This document shows positions 34,706 to 44,605 of a stretch of 64,000 bases of DNA, piece by piece; position 1 is the first letter of the stretch; every line of letters begins with the position of its first letter. The stretch is taken from assembly GCF_026626705.1 (NCBI RefSeq), contig NZ_JAPNKC010000001.1:1240001-1304000 (forward strand). The letters run 5' to 3'. This stretch comes from Pyxidicoccus sp. MSG2. GTDB lineage: Bacteria; Myxococcota; Myxococcia; Myxococcales; Myxococcaceae. Below the pieces are notes generated by a model, which ran no database searches, had not been told where the DNA came from, and saw only the letters and a program-made list of their open reading frames with translations. Position numbers and translations under genes: made by a program.

Positions 34706-36034
34706 TCAGGCCTTCGTCACCTTCTCGCGGCCCTTGCTGACGTTCTTCGTCGCGTTGCGGGTGTCGATGACGATGTTCGCGTTCGCCACCACCGCGCTGT
34801 AGTCGATGTTCGAGTGGTCCGTGAGGATGAGGACCGCGTCGTACTCGCCGAGCTTCTCGGTGTTCAGCGGCACCGACTTCATCTCCATGTTGAAGCCATG
34901 GCCCTTGTGGAGCTCGGGGACGTACGGGTCGTGGTACTCGAGCTCCGCGCCCTTCTCCTTGAGCAGGGTCATGATGCGCAGAGACGGACTCTCGCGCATG
35001 TCGTCGATGTCCTTCTTGTACGCCGCGCCGATGCAGAGGACCCTGGCGCCGTTGAGCGTCTTCTTGTTGTTGTTGAGCGCCTCCATGGTGCGCTGCACCA
35101 CGTAGTAGGGCATCTGCCAGTTCACCTCGCCGGCCAGCTCGATGAACTTGGTGTGGAACTCGAACTCGCGCGCCTTCCACGTCAGGTAGAACGGGTCGAT
35201 GGGGATGCAGTGCCCACCGAGGCCGGGGCCCGGGAAGAAGGGCATGAAGCCGAAGGGCTTGGTGCTGGCGGCCTGGATGACCTCCCACACGTCCACGTTC
35301 ATGCGGTCGCAGAGCATCTTCATCTCGTTGACCATGGCGATGTTGACGCAGCGGAAGATGTTCTCCAGCAGCTTGGACAGCTCCGCCACGCGGGTGGAGG
35401 AGACCGGCACCACTTCCTTCAGCGCGCTGCCGTAGAGGGCGCAGGCCACCTCGGCGCACTCGGGAGAGTAGCCGCCGACGATCTTCGGAATCGTCTTGGT
35501 GTTGAAGTTCTTGTTGCCCGGATCTTCACGCTCGGGGCTGAAGGCCAGGTAGAAGTCCACGCCCGCCTTGAGGCCGTTCTTCTCGAGCAGGGGCTTGAGC
35601 ACTTCCTCGGTCGTCCCAGGGTAGGTGGTGGACTCGAGGATGAAGAGCTGGCCGCGGCGCACGTACGGAGCCAGGGCCTCACCCGTCTGGATGATGTAGC
35701 TCATGTCCGGCTCGCGCGAGGCCGTGAGCGGCGTCGGGACGCAGATGATGACGCAGTCCATGTCCTTCGACTTCGCGAAGTCCGACGTCGCCTTCAGCTT
35801 GCCCGACTTGCTCAGCTCCGCCAGCGGCGCGCTGGGGATGTGCTTGATGTAGCTCTCGCCCTTTTCAATCTTGTCGATCTTCCGCTTGTCGATGTCGAGC
35901 CCCATCACCGGGAAGCCCGCCTCGGCGAAAGCCATGCCCAGCGGAAGACCGACGTAACCCAGACCCACGACCCCGACCTTCGCGTCCCGCGCCTTGATGC
36001 GATCCAGCAGCGGGCTGCCAACCATCACCCTCAT
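34706..36034 (-). CDS. nucleotide-sugar (UDP-sugar) dehydrogenase
   Basis: 442-residue UDP-glucose/UDP-HexNAc dehydrogenase. The NAD-binding motif is VGVVGLGYVGLPLG, the catalytic cysteine is in GPGLGGHCIPIDPFYL, and the oxidation domain includes ESTTYPGTTEE and FSPEREDPGN. The VipA/WbpA-like motifs suggest oxidation of a UDP-N-acetylhexosamine rather than UDP-glucose, though this cannot be settled by eye. The ATG at 36034 is preferred with AGGAGAGGTGAGG upstream. It follows the heparinase-type gene on the same strand (59 bases). The product would be a UDP-uronic acid for capsule, O-antigen or exopolysaccharide. Confidence 0.93.
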   Translation of the reverse strand: MRVMVGSPLLDRIKARDAKVGVVGLGYVGLPLGMAFAEAGFPVMGLDIDKRKIDKIEKGESYIKHIPSAPLAELSKSGKLKATSDFAKSKDMDCVIICVPTPLTASREPDMSYIIQTGEALAPYVRRGQLFILESTTYPGTTEEVLKPLLEKNGLKAGVDFYLAFSPEREDPGNKNFNTKTIPKIVGGYSPECAEVACALYGSALKEVVPVSSTRVAELSKLLENIFRCVNIAMVNEMKMLCDRMNVDVWEVIQAASTKPFGFMPFFPGPGLGGHCIPIDPFYLTWKAREFEFHTKFIELAGEVNWQMPYYVVQRTMEALNNNKKTLNGARVLCIGAAYKKDIDDMRESPSLRIMTLLKEKGAELEYHDPYVPELHKGHGFNMEMKSVPLNTEKLGEYDAVLILTDHSNIDYSAVVANANIVIDTRNATKNVSKGREKVTKA

Positions 36035-36093
36035 CGTCCTCACCTCTCCTGATGCGACGTGCCGTCAATGACGGTCACGCCCCGACCCAACAC

Positions 36094-38169
36094 TCACCTG
36101 AAGACAACCACCCATCTCAGCCACACCGGAGGAGTCACCTGCCCCCGGAACTCCACCGCCAGCGCCGACACCACCCGGCCATACCCTGGCGAATACCGCG
36201 ACGGCGCCAGCTTCAGCGCCAGACCCTTCTCCACCACCACCCACGCGTGGGGAGCCCCTTGTGGGCCCAGCTCCACCGCGAGCGACTCGAACTCGACCGG
36301 CCCTTCCGCCACCCGGCACGCGCGGGCCAGCACTTGCACATCCGGCGCCACCATCCGCGCCTGCTCGTCCGGCAGGTGGAACCGGCCGACCACGTCGTGC
36401 CGGCCCATGCCAATGAACCTGTCGCGCCCCGACAACGCGCGCTCGAACCTGTCGAGCCGGAACGTGCGCTCGATGCCCACCGGCGCCGGCAGCATGCGGT
36501 AGCCGTCGTGGCGGACCAGCAGCCTGTCCACGGTGCCCCCGGGAAGGAAGGCCACCACGCGAGCCCGCGCCTCTTCCGGCAGCGCGAACAGCCGCGCCGG
36601 GTCGACGGTGGACTGCTCCGCGCCATCCACCTGCACCGTGTTGTGCGCCGAAGTGCCGCGGAACCAGTTCCGCGTGGCCGGGTCTCGCGTGTACGTGCCC
36701 GTGCCCGGATCCACGATGACGGGACGCCCGTCGAGGTGGAGCTCGAAAGAAAGTTTGTCGTTGTGGCTGTGGCCCCCGACTCCGCCCTGCCCCTGCTTGC
36801 CCGCGCAGACAGTGATAACGGCACCCGCGCCGCGCAAGATGTGAAAACCACCTTCCGGAAAACTCACCGACACCGGCGCGGGCGCGACGGGAAGCGCGCG
36901 GAAGCGCTCCACGCCCGCACGGCCCAGCAGCCACGCCGCCTCGTCCGGAAGCTCGCCACCGCCCAGGCCGGCGTCGCCGAAGAGCGCCGCGCCCAGTCCC
37001 ACCAGGTAGCCGTGCGCGTTGTCCTCGCGCTCACACAGCGGGAAGACGCGGCCGGAGTCGTTGTCACCAATCTGCGGCGCCAGCCCCTGCTCCGAGCACC
37101 ACGCGCGCATGGCGTGGAACATGCGGCGCAGCCGTGACTCGTACGCCGGCCCCAGCGGCACGCCCGCGCCTCGCGCCGCGAGGTACGCCAGGGCGAACAG
37201 CTCCACCGAGAGCCGGTGATAGGGAATGGAGCCCTCGAAGGACGTGCCCTCGAGGTGCACCTGCGCCACCATCTGCTCGCGCAGGCCCCCCACCGCGAGC
37301 GCCACCTGCTGCGGCGCGCCCGGCAGCTCCGGGAAGAGCAGCCCCACCACCAGCAGTCCCACGTAGTTCGAGACCAGGTGGTTGTTGGGCACCGCGCCCT
37401 TGTCCTCGAGGTGGGCCTCCACCCACGCGGTGTGCTCGGCGAGCGCGCCCAGCACCGGCACCAGGAACTCCGGCCGGCGCACCTGGGGCGCGTCGGAGAA
37501 CATGGCCAGCGCCTGCGCGAGGTTCGCCGCGCGCAGGGCAATCTCCATGGCGCACGTCCAGTGGACGCCCATGCCCACGGGGTTGGCCTGCAGGAAGTCC
37601 AGCGTCTGCGCCACGAAGGCGGTGGCGAAGCGCGAGCGCTCCTCGCGCGTCGTCGAAATCCAATACCCCTGCGCCAGCGCCACCGCGCTGTCGAGCCGGC
37701 CCATCACCCACGGGTACTTCGGGTCCTTCCCCGTCGAGTGCAGCGGCATCCGCTCCACCGGCTCCACCGGATAGCGGTGGCCGCTGATGGGGTCCAGGGA
37801 CCAGTCCACCGGACGGCCCTCACCAAAAGACAAACGCGTGCCGAAGAGGTCCCACTCCTGACGGAGCGCGGCGTGCGCGTGGGCCCGGGCGCGCTCGGTG
37901 GCACCAGGCAGCGCGGCGAGCGCCTCGAGCACCGAGGCCCGATGAGAGATTTCGCACCAGATGCGCGAGGAGCGCTGGCCCAGGGCCAGGTCCGCCAGCT
38001 CGTCGGCGCCCGTCGCGCCGAAGGCCTGGAGGAGCTGGACCTCGTCGGCGCGCTCTCGCCGGCGATACAGCGCCTGCCTGGCCACGCCTTGAACCCGCCG
38101 CACCGCGCTCCGCGCAAGCCCTGCCGGGGCCAGTCGTGCGATCGCCGCGTAGTAGTCGAGAGTCCCCAT
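36094..38169 (-). CDS. heparinase II/III or alginate-lyase family protein
   Basis: 691-residue protein. The first 400 residues form an (alpha/alpha) toroid with WTCAMEIALRAANLAQA and NNHLVSNYVGLLVVG; the C-terminal part (about 420-690) is the heparinase II/III beta-sandwich with GGHSHNDKLSFELHLDGRP, VDPGTGTYT and RNWFRGTSAHNTVQVDG, the last being the conserved catalytic/metal region. There is no signal peptide, so it may act on a lipid-linked or cytoplasmic saccharide, or be exported otherwise. Such proteins often sit in exopolysaccharide loci and modify or depolymerise the glycan. It is transcribed ahead of the UDP-sugar dehydrogenase. Confidence 0.85.
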   Translation of the reverse strand: MGTLDYYAAIARLAPAGLARSAVRRVQGVARQALYRRRERADEVQLLQAFGATGADELADLALGQRSSRIWCEISHRASVLEALAALPGATERARAHAHAALRQEWDLFGTRLSFGEGRPVDWSLDPISGHRYPVEPVERMPLHSTGKDPKYPWVMGRLDSAVALAQGYWISTTREERSRFATAFVAQTLDFLQANPVGMGVHWTCAMEIALRAANLAQALAMFSDAPQVRRPEFLVPVLGALAEHTAWVEAHLEDKGAVPNNHLVSNYVGLLVVGLLFPELPGAPQQVALAVGGLREQMVAQVHLEGTSFEGSIPYHRLSVELFALAYLAARGAGVPLGPAYESRLRRMFHAMRAWCSEQGLAPQIGDNDSGRVFPLCEREDNAHGYLVGLGAALFGDAGLGGGELPDEAAWLLGRAGVERFRALPVAPAPVSVSFPEGGFHILRGAGAVITVCAGKQGQGGVGGHSHNDKLSFELHLDGRPVIVDPGTGTYTRDPATRNWFRGTSAHNTVQVDGAEQSTVDPARLFALPEEARARVVAFLPGGTVDRLLVRHDGYRMLPAPVGIERTFRLDRFERALSGRDRFIGMGRHDVVGRFHLPDEQARMVAPDVQVLARACRVAEGPVEFESLAVELGPQGAPHAWVVVEKGLALKLAPSRYSPGYGRVVSALAVEFRGQVTPPVWLRWVVVFR

Positions 38170-38373
38170 CCGTCCCTTCCGCCGCCCGTCGCGATGCCTG
38201 TTAGCAAACGCCCGGCCAGTGGGTACTTCCGAGGAGTTGAAGGGGTTTGCGCGATCACCCTGCCCCCAAGGGCAGTAAAAATTCGGGAGGAACAGGGTGC
38301 AGCGTGGGTAAAGGATTTCCGATCCACGCCCTTCCGCTTCTCAAGGTGGGCAGTGTTGCGTCCCGGCCGCACC

Positions 38374-39405
38374 ATGCCCATACCTTGGCGCGTGCTGGCG
38401 GGTGCTTGGAGTGGGCGGCGCGTCGGGGACAACCCCGACGCAAGGGTGGAGAGGGTGCTCGCGGCGGTGGCCGAGCGGGCGCTGCGGTGTGGCACGCGCG
38501 CGGGGCTGGAGGCCCTGGTGCGCGAGGCACTGCGGCTGACCGGCGCGTCCGGGGCGGCTCTCTATGATGGGCGCACGTGTGTCGCGAGGGCCGGCCGTGC
38601 CGCCCCCGCGAGGGCGTGTGCCACGACGGCGCGGCGGCAGGCGCTGGTGGTGTGGCCCGAGCCTCTCGGTGCCACGGACCAGGAGGTGATTGCCCGGCTC
38701 GCGCGCTTCGGGGGCTCATTGATGGCCGCGTACGCGCGGGAGGTGGACGCGGGAGCGCGGCAGGCGCGGCTGCTGGAAGCCAAGCAGCGGCTGGAACGCG
38801 CGGTGTCCCAGGCGGAGCGGCGGCGCTCCCGGGCGTCGCACGATTTGCGCACGCCGCTGATGGTGATGAAGGGCTACGTGGAGATGATGGTGAAGGGCAC
38901 CGCGGGCCCGCTGACGCCAGCCATGCAGCGCTACCTGGACCGGATGCAGCGCGTGGCGAACGACCAGGGCGCCCTCATCGAGCGGCGACTGGCGAAGGGG
39001 GTGGACGAGGGCGTGGACGACCTTCGTCCGCTCCTGCGCTCCGCCTTCCTCTCGTCGGCGCGCGGAGGCCGTGCGGCGGACGTGACGATGACGCTGCCGG
39101 ACCGGCCCGTGGCGCTGAAGGGCCCGAGGACCTCGGTGGACCTGCTGGTGCGCACGCTGGCGCGGGCCGTGGCGGCGTCCGGCGCGGCGGTGACGGTACG
39201 CGTGGAGCCCGCGGAAGACCCGGACATGTGGCGGCTGCGCGTGGACGCGCGCGGAGGCAGGGCGCTGCCGGAGAAGACGGCGGCCGTGCTGCGGCACCTC
39301 GCACAGCGGCTGCGCGGTGGGCTGTCACTGCCCACCGTGGACGAAGACGGGCTCGTGGTGCACCTGCCCGCGGACGACACCGTGCCCGCGGCGCACGGTG
39401 GGTGA
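38374..39405 (+). CDS. sensor kinase-like protein with degenerate ATPase domain
   Basis: 343 residues from the ATG at 38374 (a GTG at 38353 is also possible). About residues 50-130 could be a small GAF-like sensor; about 165-235 is a HisKA dimerisation helix with an intact phosphoacceptor motif RRSRASHDLRTPLMVMKGYVE. The following 100 residues sit where the ATPase domain belongs, but I find no N-box asparagine (LLVRTLARAVAASG instead) and no DxGxG loop (VDARGGRALPEK). It may therefore bind no ATP and serve as a phosphotransfer or scaffold. It converges on the chemosensory operon, 6 bases between stops. Confidence 0.75.
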   Translation: MPIPWRVLAGAWSGRRVGDNPDARVERVLAAVAERALRCGTRAGLEALVREALRLTGASGAALYDGRTCVARAGRAAPARACATTARRQALVVWPEPLGATDQEVIARLARFGGSLMAAYAREVDAGARQARLLEAKQRLERAVSQAERRRSRASHDLRTPLMVMKGYVEMMVKGTAGPLTPAMQRYLDRMQRVANDQGALIERRLAKGVDEGVDDLRPLLRSAFLSSARGGRAADVTMTLPDRPVALKGPRTSVDLLVRTLARAVAASGAAVTVRVEPAEDPDMWRLRVDARGGRALPEKTAAVLRHLAQRLRGGLSLPTVDEDGLVVHLPADDTVPAAHGG

Positions 39406-39411
39406 GCCACG

Positions 39412-41952
39412 TCAGGAGGCGGGCAGGAGCTGCCGCACCAACTCCAGCAGCTTCCCGCGTTCCACCTCGCGCTTGACGAGGTAGCCGTCCGCGCCCGCCT
39501 CCAGGCCCGCGGCCCGGTCCTCCGGGCTGTCGAGCGAGGTGACGAGGATGACGGGCGTGCGGTGCAGCGTCGGGTGCGCCTTGATGCGCCGGGCCAGCCC
39601 CACGCCGTCCAGCCGGGGCATCTGCCAGTCACTCACCACGAGCTGGCAGGGCGAGCGCTCCAGCACGCCCCACGCCTCCTCGCCATCCGCCGCCGTCACC
39701 ACCGGATAGCCGGCGATTTCGAGCAGCGACTTCATGGCGAAGCGCGTGGTGAGCGCGTCGTCGCACACCAGGATGCGAGGCCGCGTGGCCTGCGTCCCCG
39801 GCGAGGAGCGCGTCTCCGGCCGGGCCGCCCGCACCAGCTCCGTCGCGTTGAGCACCGGCACCACGCGGCCGTCGTCCAGCACCGCCGCGCCCGCCAGGTG
39901 CCGCACGCCCTGCACGTGCCGCCCGAGCGAGCGGACGACGATTTCCTGCTGCCCCACCACCTCGTCGATGGCGAACAGCACCTTGTCGTCGCCCACGGAC
40001 AGGAGCGCCGCCGTCTGCAGCTTCCCCGTGTCCAGCGCCATGGGCAGCCGCGGCAGGCCGATGGACTCCGCCAGCGGCAGGAAGGTGAGCTGCTCGCCAT
40101 CCACGCGCGCCACCACGCGGCCCGCCACCGTGCCCACGTCCTGGGGCGACAGGCGCAGCACGCGCTTCACGCTGTCGGAGGGAATCGCGGACACCGTCGT
40201 GCCCGTGCGCACCAGCAGCCCCAGCGCCGCGGCCAGCGTCAGCGGCAGGTCCACCGTGAAGCGCGTCCCCTTCCCCGCCGTGAAGTCCACGTCCACCGAG
40301 CCCTGCAGCCGCTGTGCGGTGGCCTGCACCACGTCCAGCCCCACGCCTCGCCCGGAGGTGGCCGTCACCTGCTCGCGCGTGGAGAAGCCGGGCTGGAACA
40401 CCAACCGCGCCGCCTGCGCATCCGTCAGCTTCTCAGCGGCCTCCGCGGTGAGCAGCCCCCGGCGCACCGCCGTGGACCGCACCCGCTCCGGAGACAGGCC
40501 CGCGCCGTCGTCCTCCACCACCACCGCGATGCGCGTGCCCCGGGGCTCCACCCGCACCCACAGCCGCCCCGTCTCCGACTTGCCCGCCGCGCGGCGATCC
40601 GCCGTGGACTCGAGCCCGTGGTCGATGGCGTTGCGCACCAGGTGCAGCAGCGGGTCCTTCAGCGCGTCGAGGATGCGCCGGTCCAACCGCACGTCCCCGC
40701 CCACCAGGTCCAGCGACACGTCCTTGTTCAGCCGCGCGGATACCTCGCGCACCGTGCGCCGCAGCGGCTCCAGCACCGTCGACGCCGGCACCATGCGCAA
40801 GTCCCGTAGGTCATCGCGCGCCACCTGCACCACCAGCGAGAGCTGCTCGCCGTCGCGGTGCGACTCCTTCGTCAGCTCCAGCAGGCGCTTCTGCAGCCCC
40901 CGCATCAGCGTCACGCCCGAGCGCAGCGGCTCCAGCGCCGGCCCGCCGCCCGCCATGGTGAGCTGCGACGACGCGCGCTCCAGGTGCAGCAGCACCTCGT
41001 GCATGCCGTCCATCAGCACGCGGTGCGCCTCGCCGCGCCGGGTCTGCTGCGCCCGGCCCGCCATCAGCAGCTCCACCTGCAGCGCGAGCGACTCCAGCGT
41101 CTTCACCGACACGCGCACCGTGCGGTCCGCCGCGCCGCCCACCGCCTGCGAGGCCCCGGCCGCCGCCTGCACGCCCGAGCCCTCCGCCGACGCGGGCGTC
41201 GGCACCGAGCGCAGCGCCTCCACGGCGCGCTCCACCGCGCCCGCGCCGCCCGAGGCCTCCAGCGCGGCCCGCAGGTCCACCAGCGTGCCCGCCACGTCGG
41301 ACGCGGCCATGCCCGCGGCGTCGCCGCCGGGCTCCATGCGCGTGAAGGCCAGCGCCGCGGCCTCCGCCAGCGAGGCCACCTTCTCCGCCCCGGACTCCTC
41401 GGCCGTGCCCCTCAGCGCGCGCGCCCGCTCCACCGCCGTGCGCACCACCGCCGCGCGGTCCGGCACGTCCGGCGAGCACAGCGCGCCCAGCGCCGCCTCC
41501 AGCGACTCCAGCGCGTCCAGCCCCTTCGCCACGCCGCTCGCGCCACCCGCGGGCGCCGTCACCGCGCCCTCGCGTCCCAGTGCCGACAGCACCGCGCCCA
41601 GCCCGTCCACCACGGGCGCCTGGCCCGCGTCGCCGCGGCCCATGGCGGTCTCAATCGCGGACAGGCCGCGCAGCATGGACTCCACCGCGTCGCGCGGCAG
41701 CCGCTCCTCCGGCTTGAAGGTGGAGAGCCCGTCCTCGATGGCGTGCACCACCTGTTCGATGTCGTCCAACCCCAGGCTGGCCGCCGAGCCCTTGAGGCTG
41801 TGCACCAGGCGCTTGAGGGACGGCAGCAGGTCCGCCTCACGCTCCTGCGCGGGGCCCTCCAGGCCCAGCACCTTCGACCCGATGGCCTGGATCTGCTCGC
41901 GCGTCTCCGCGGAGAACACCGGCCAGATGCTGCGCAAGAGCTGTGCGTCCAT
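39412..41952 (-). CDS. cheA: chemosensory histidine kinase CheA with C-terminal receiver
   Basis: 846-residue cytoplasmic hybrid kinase. Hpt domain: LVHSLKGSAASLG with phosphoacceptor His51. A long Ala/Ser-rich linker (about 130-270) has no clear CheY/CheB-docking P2 domain. P3 and ATP-binding P4 follow: HLVRNAIDHGLE, VVVEDDGAGLS and GRGVGLDVVQ. The P5 CheW-like domain covers about 580-720. The C-terminal receiver has ILVCDDALTTR, the acceptor in VVSDWQMPRLDG and Lys in GYLVKR. This Hpt-kinase-CheW-REC order is that of myxobacterial FrzE. Ribosome site AGAGG. Last gene of a six-gene operon, 9 bases after cheW. Confidence 0.93.
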   Translation of the reverse strand: MDAQLLRSIWPVFSAETREQIQAIGSKVLGLEGPAQEREADLLPSLKRLVHSLKGSAASLGLDDIEQVVHAIEDGLSTFKPEERLPRDAVESMLRGLSAIETAMGRGDAGQAPVVDGLGAVLSALGREGAVTAPAGGASGVAKGLDALESLEAALGALCSPDVPDRAAVVRTAVERARALRGTAEESGAEKVASLAEAAALAFTRMEPGGDAAGMAASDVAGTLVDLRAALEASGGAGAVERAVEALRSVPTPASAEGSGVQAAAGASQAVGGAADRTVRVSVKTLESLALQVELLMAGRAQQTRRGEAHRVLMDGMHEVLLHLERASSQLTMAGGGPALEPLRSGVTLMRGLQKRLLELTKESHRDGEQLSLVVQVARDDLRDLRMVPASTVLEPLRRTVREVSARLNKDVSLDLVGGDVRLDRRILDALKDPLLHLVRNAIDHGLESTADRRAAGKSETGRLWVRVEPRGTRIAVVVEDDGAGLSPERVRSTAVRRGLLTAEAAEKLTDAQAARLVFQPGFSTREQVTATSGRGVGLDVVQATAQRLQGSVDVDFTAGKGTRFTVDLPLTLAAALGLLVRTGTTVSAIPSDSVKRVLRLSPQDVGTVAGRVVARVDGEQLTFLPLAESIGLPRLPMALDTGKLQTAALLSVGDDKVLFAIDEVVGQQEIVVRSLGRHVQGVRHLAGAAVLDDGRVVPVLNATELVRAARPETRSSPGTQATRPRILVCDDALTTRFAMKSLLEIAGYPVVTAADGEEAWGVLERSPCQLVVSDWQMPRLDGVGLARRIKAHPTLHRTPVILVTSLDSPEDRAAGLEAGADGYLVKREVERGKLLELVRQLLPAS

Positions 41953-41961
41953 GGCGCGCCT

Positions 41962-42546
41962 CTATTCCCCCTCTGGCAGCGCGCCCGAGGGCCCCCCGAG
42001 CTGCTCCAGGTCCAGCACCGTCAACCTGTCTTGCGTGAGGAACAGGAAGGGCCCCGGCGGCGGCTGCGACAGCTCCGTCCTCGGCAGCTCCTTGCGCCCC
42101 TCCACGCCTTCCGCGGCCAGCCCGAAGCACTCTTCGCCCAGTTCCACCACCACCACCTTGCCCAGGTCCGACATGCCGCCGCCCTCCAACCCCAGCAACT
42201 GGCGCAGGTCCAGCACCGGCACCACGCGCGAGCGGCTCACCAGCGCGCCCAGCACGTGCCCCGGCGCCCCCGGCAGGGCCGCGATTCCGCGCGCCTCCAG
42301 CACGTGGTCCACGTGCTCGATGCGTACCGCGTAGCGCTCGCCGCCCACCTGGAAGGCCAGCACCGAGAGCACCTCCTGGCGCTCCTCGTGGCGCGACTCG
42401 GCCAGCGCCCGGGCGCGCGCGCCGAGCACCTCGCGCCGCCGCTCCGGACTCACCTTCTGCGTGCCCTCGAGCAGGGCGTTCGCCTCGTCGAGCTGCCGCC
42501 GCAGCGCGGAATAGTCGATCTCCACCTTCGCGTCGTCGCCGGGCAT
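41962..42546 (-). CDS. cheW: CheW-like coupling protein, second of the operon
   Basis: 194-residue protein with an N-terminal helical extension of about 60 residues (ALRRQLDEANALLEG) before a CheW domain (LSVLAFQVGGERYAVRIEHVDHVLEA, LPGAPGHVLGALVSRSRVVPVLDLRQLLGL). It would bridge the MCP and CheA in an array. The extension is not found in E. coli CheW. It lies 9 bases before cheA and 4 bases after the receiver gene. The protein differs clearly from the other CheW of the operon (45946-46521), so the two may have separate receptor or kinase contacts. Confidence 0.9.
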   Translation of the reverse strand: MPGDDAKVEIDYSALRRQLDEANALLEGTQKVSPERRREVLGARARALAESRHEERQEVLSVLAFQVGGERYAVRIEHVDHVLEARGIAALPGAPGHVLGALVSRSRVVPVLDLRQLLGLEGGGMSDLGKVVVVELGEECFGLAAEGVEGRKELPRTELSQPPPGPFLFLTQDRLTVLDLEQLGGPSGALPEGE

Positions 42547-42550
42547 GGGC

Positions 42551-42928
42551 CTAGTACCGGGTGGCGGGCAGCTTCAGGATGTCGCGCACCTTCGAGCGCA
42601 GGTCATCCACGGAGACCGGCTTGTTGAGGAACGCGCTCGCACCCACCAGCTTGCCCTTCTGCCGGCTCGCGTCGTCCTTCAGCGAGGTGAGCATCATGAA
42701 GGGCGTGCCGTGGAGGTTCGGGTCCGCCCGCACCGCCGCACAGAGGGCGAAGCCGTCCATCTCCGGCATCTGCACGTCGGAGATGATGAGGTCCGGCTTC
42801 AAGTCACGCGCCCGCGTGAGCCCCAGCGCGCCGTTGGGAGCGTCGAAGAACTCCAGGCCCCACCCCATCAGGTACACCTGGAGCAGGTTGGTGATGGTCT
42901 TCGTGTCCTCGACGATGAGCACCTTCAT
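42551..42928 (-). CDS. single-domain response regulator (CheY-like)
   Basis: 125-residue receiver without output domain: acidic pair VEDTKT, phosphoacceptor in IISDVQMPEMDG, Thr in MMLTSLKDD and Lys in FLNKPVS. As the only stand-alone receiver of the operon it is the probable CheY. The start at ATG 42928 (AGGA 9 bases upstream) gives the standard N-terminus; an ATG at 42961 overlapping the MCP stop (ATGA) would add 11 residues and couple it to the MCP. Output target, probably a motility or gene-expression component, is unknown. Confidence 0.88.
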   Translation of the reverse strand: MKVLIVEDTKTITNLLQVYLMGWGLEFFDAPNGALGLTRARDLKPDLIISDVQMPEMDGFALCAAVRADPNLHGTPFMMLTSLKDDASRQKGKLVGASAFLNKPVSVDDLRSKVRDILKLPATRY

Positions 42929-42957
42929 GGCTCGCCGTCCTGCCGCCACCGTATTGG

Positions 42958-44571
42958 TCATAACTGGTACCTACCCACCAGGTCCGAGAACCGCCTGGAA
43001 AGATTCGTCAGGTTGCCGGCCACCTGCTCGATGCGCCGGGTCTGCTCCACCGCGTCTCCCATGGCCGAGGTCAGCTCGCCCATGGCCGCGGAGATCTGCT
43101 CCACGCCGATGGTCTGCTGGCGCGTGTTGCCGGCAATCTGCCGCGCCGCGCCCGAGGACTCCCGGATGACCTCCGACAGGCCGAGGATGGTGTTGCCCGC
43201 GCCTCGCGCCAGTTCCATGGCCGCCTGCGCACGCCGGCTGCCCTCCTCGGTGGCGCTGACGGCCGCGCGAGTGCCCTTCTGCACCTCGTTGAGCAGGCCG
43301 CGCACCTGGTCCGCGGCGATGCGCGACTGCTCCGCCAGCGTGCGCATCTCCGTGGCCACCACCGCGAAGCCGCGGCCGTGCTCGCCCGCCTTGGCCGCCT
43401 CGATGGAGGCGTTGAGCGCCAGCAGGTTCGACTGCTCGGCCACGTCCTTCACCGTGCTGATGATGTCGCCAATCTGCAGCGTGCGCTCGCTCAGGTCCGT
43501 GATTGCCAGGGCAATGGCCTTCACCTGGTCGCCCAGCTTCTCCATGCCGGACACGCTCTCCGCGACGACCTTCTGGCCCTCCGCGCTGAGCGACTCCGAC
43601 TTCTGCGTCTGGGAGATGACCGAGTCCGCATACGCGGTGGCCTGCTTGGACGTCTGGGCAATCTCCGCCACCGTGGTGCTGGTCTCGTTGATGGCGGAGG
43701 CCTGCTGGTGCGCCATGGCCGACTGCTGGGTGGAGGTGGCCAGCACGCCCGTGGCCTCGCGCTCCATCTCCGACGCGGCGCCGCGCAAATCCTGGAGCAG
43801 GTGCGCGAGCGCGTCCGCCATGACCGCGAAGCTGCGCGCCACGTCGCCAATCTCGTCCCGGCCCCGGGTGTCGACCTCCTGGCGCAGGTTGCCCGCGGCG
43901 ATGCCGGCGGCCGCGTGCGCCAGCCGGTCCAGCGGCACGATGAGCAGCCCCGACATCAGCCAGGCCCCCAGGAGGCAGCCCGCGAGGATGAGCACACCGA
44001 GCAGCAGCGTGAAGCGCGTGGTGTCGCGCAACGCGTCGGCCAGCGCCTCCTCGTGGAGCGCCACCTGCACCGTGCCCACCCGCTGGGGCGCGGCGCCCGC
44101 CGTGGCGGATGGCGCGAGGATGGGTGTCGTGGACTCCACCACGTTCTGTCCGTTGACGCTCAGTCGGCGGTCCACCGGCTCGTCGCCCTCGGGCGCCGCC
44201 GTGTCCTCGCCCGCGAAGCGCTCGGCGGCGACCTCGGCCACCAGCTCTCCCCGCGCGTCGCGCACCAGCACGTAGGCCACGTCCGGCACGTGGCGCAGCA
44301 CACCGTGCGCCGAGGCCTGGAGCTTCCCCGGGTCGGAGCTCGTCACCAGCATGGGCGTGAGCGTCTTCGCCAGCTCCGCGCTCACCATGTGGGAGCGGCG
44401 GGACAGGTCATCGCGCTGCGCGGCGCCCATCTGCAGCCAGAACGCCAGGATGAGGATGCCGGCCACCAGCAGCCCCGTCACCCCGGTGACGGCAAGGATT
44501 TTGACCCTCAGGCTGAGCCGTCCCACCGCGCCCTGTCCCGGCAGTGTCAGCTTCGTCCCTTTGACGTCCAC
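42958..44571 (-). CDS. methyl-accepting chemotaxis protein
   Basis: 537-residue receptor. TM1 about residues 23-45, a short periplasmic sensor of about 130 residues, TM2 about 180-205, then HAMP and the cytoplasmic signalling domain with the hairpin tip [31 protein letters not shown] near 370-400. No C-terminal NWETF-type pentapeptide for CheR/CheB tethering. GTG at 44571 is chosen because GGGAGG lies 4 bases upstream; 44583 is the other candidate. It lies 22 bases after cheR in the same operon, so it is the dedicated receptor of this system. The ligand is unknown. Confidence 0.92.
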   Translation of the reverse strand: MDVKGTKLTLPGQGAVGRLSLRVKILAVTGVTGLLVAGILILAFWLQMGAAQRDDLSRRSHMVSAELAKTLTPMLVTSSDPGKLQASAHGVLRHVPDVAYVLVRDARGELVAEVAAERFAGEDTAAPEGDEPVDRRLSVNGQNVVESTTPILAPSATAGAAPQRVGTVQVALHEEALADALRDTTRFTLLLGVLILAGCLLGAWLMSGLLIVPLDRLAHAAAGIAAGNLRQEVDTRGRDEIGDVARSFAVMADALAHLLQDLRGAASEMEREATGVLATSTQQSAMAHQQASAINETSTTVAEIAQTSKQATAYADSVISQTQKSESLSAEGQKVVAESVSGMEKLGDQVKAIALAITDLSERTLQIGDIISTVKDVAEQSNLLALNASIEAAKAGEHGRGFAVVATEMRTLAEQSRIAADQVRGLLNEVQKGTRAAVSATEEGSRRAQAAMELARGAGNTILGLSEVIRESSGAARQIAGNTRQQTIGVEQISAAMGELTSAMGDAVEQTRRIEQVAGNLTNLSRRFSDLVGRYQL

Positions 44572-44605
44572 GTTGCCTCCCACCTACACGCGGGCGCGAG
44601 CCACT

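Noticed and set aside
39734-42334. Open frames over cheA and cheW on the plus strand
   Set aside because: Ser/Arg/Pro-rich antisense frames; the minus strand carries complete CheA and CheW.
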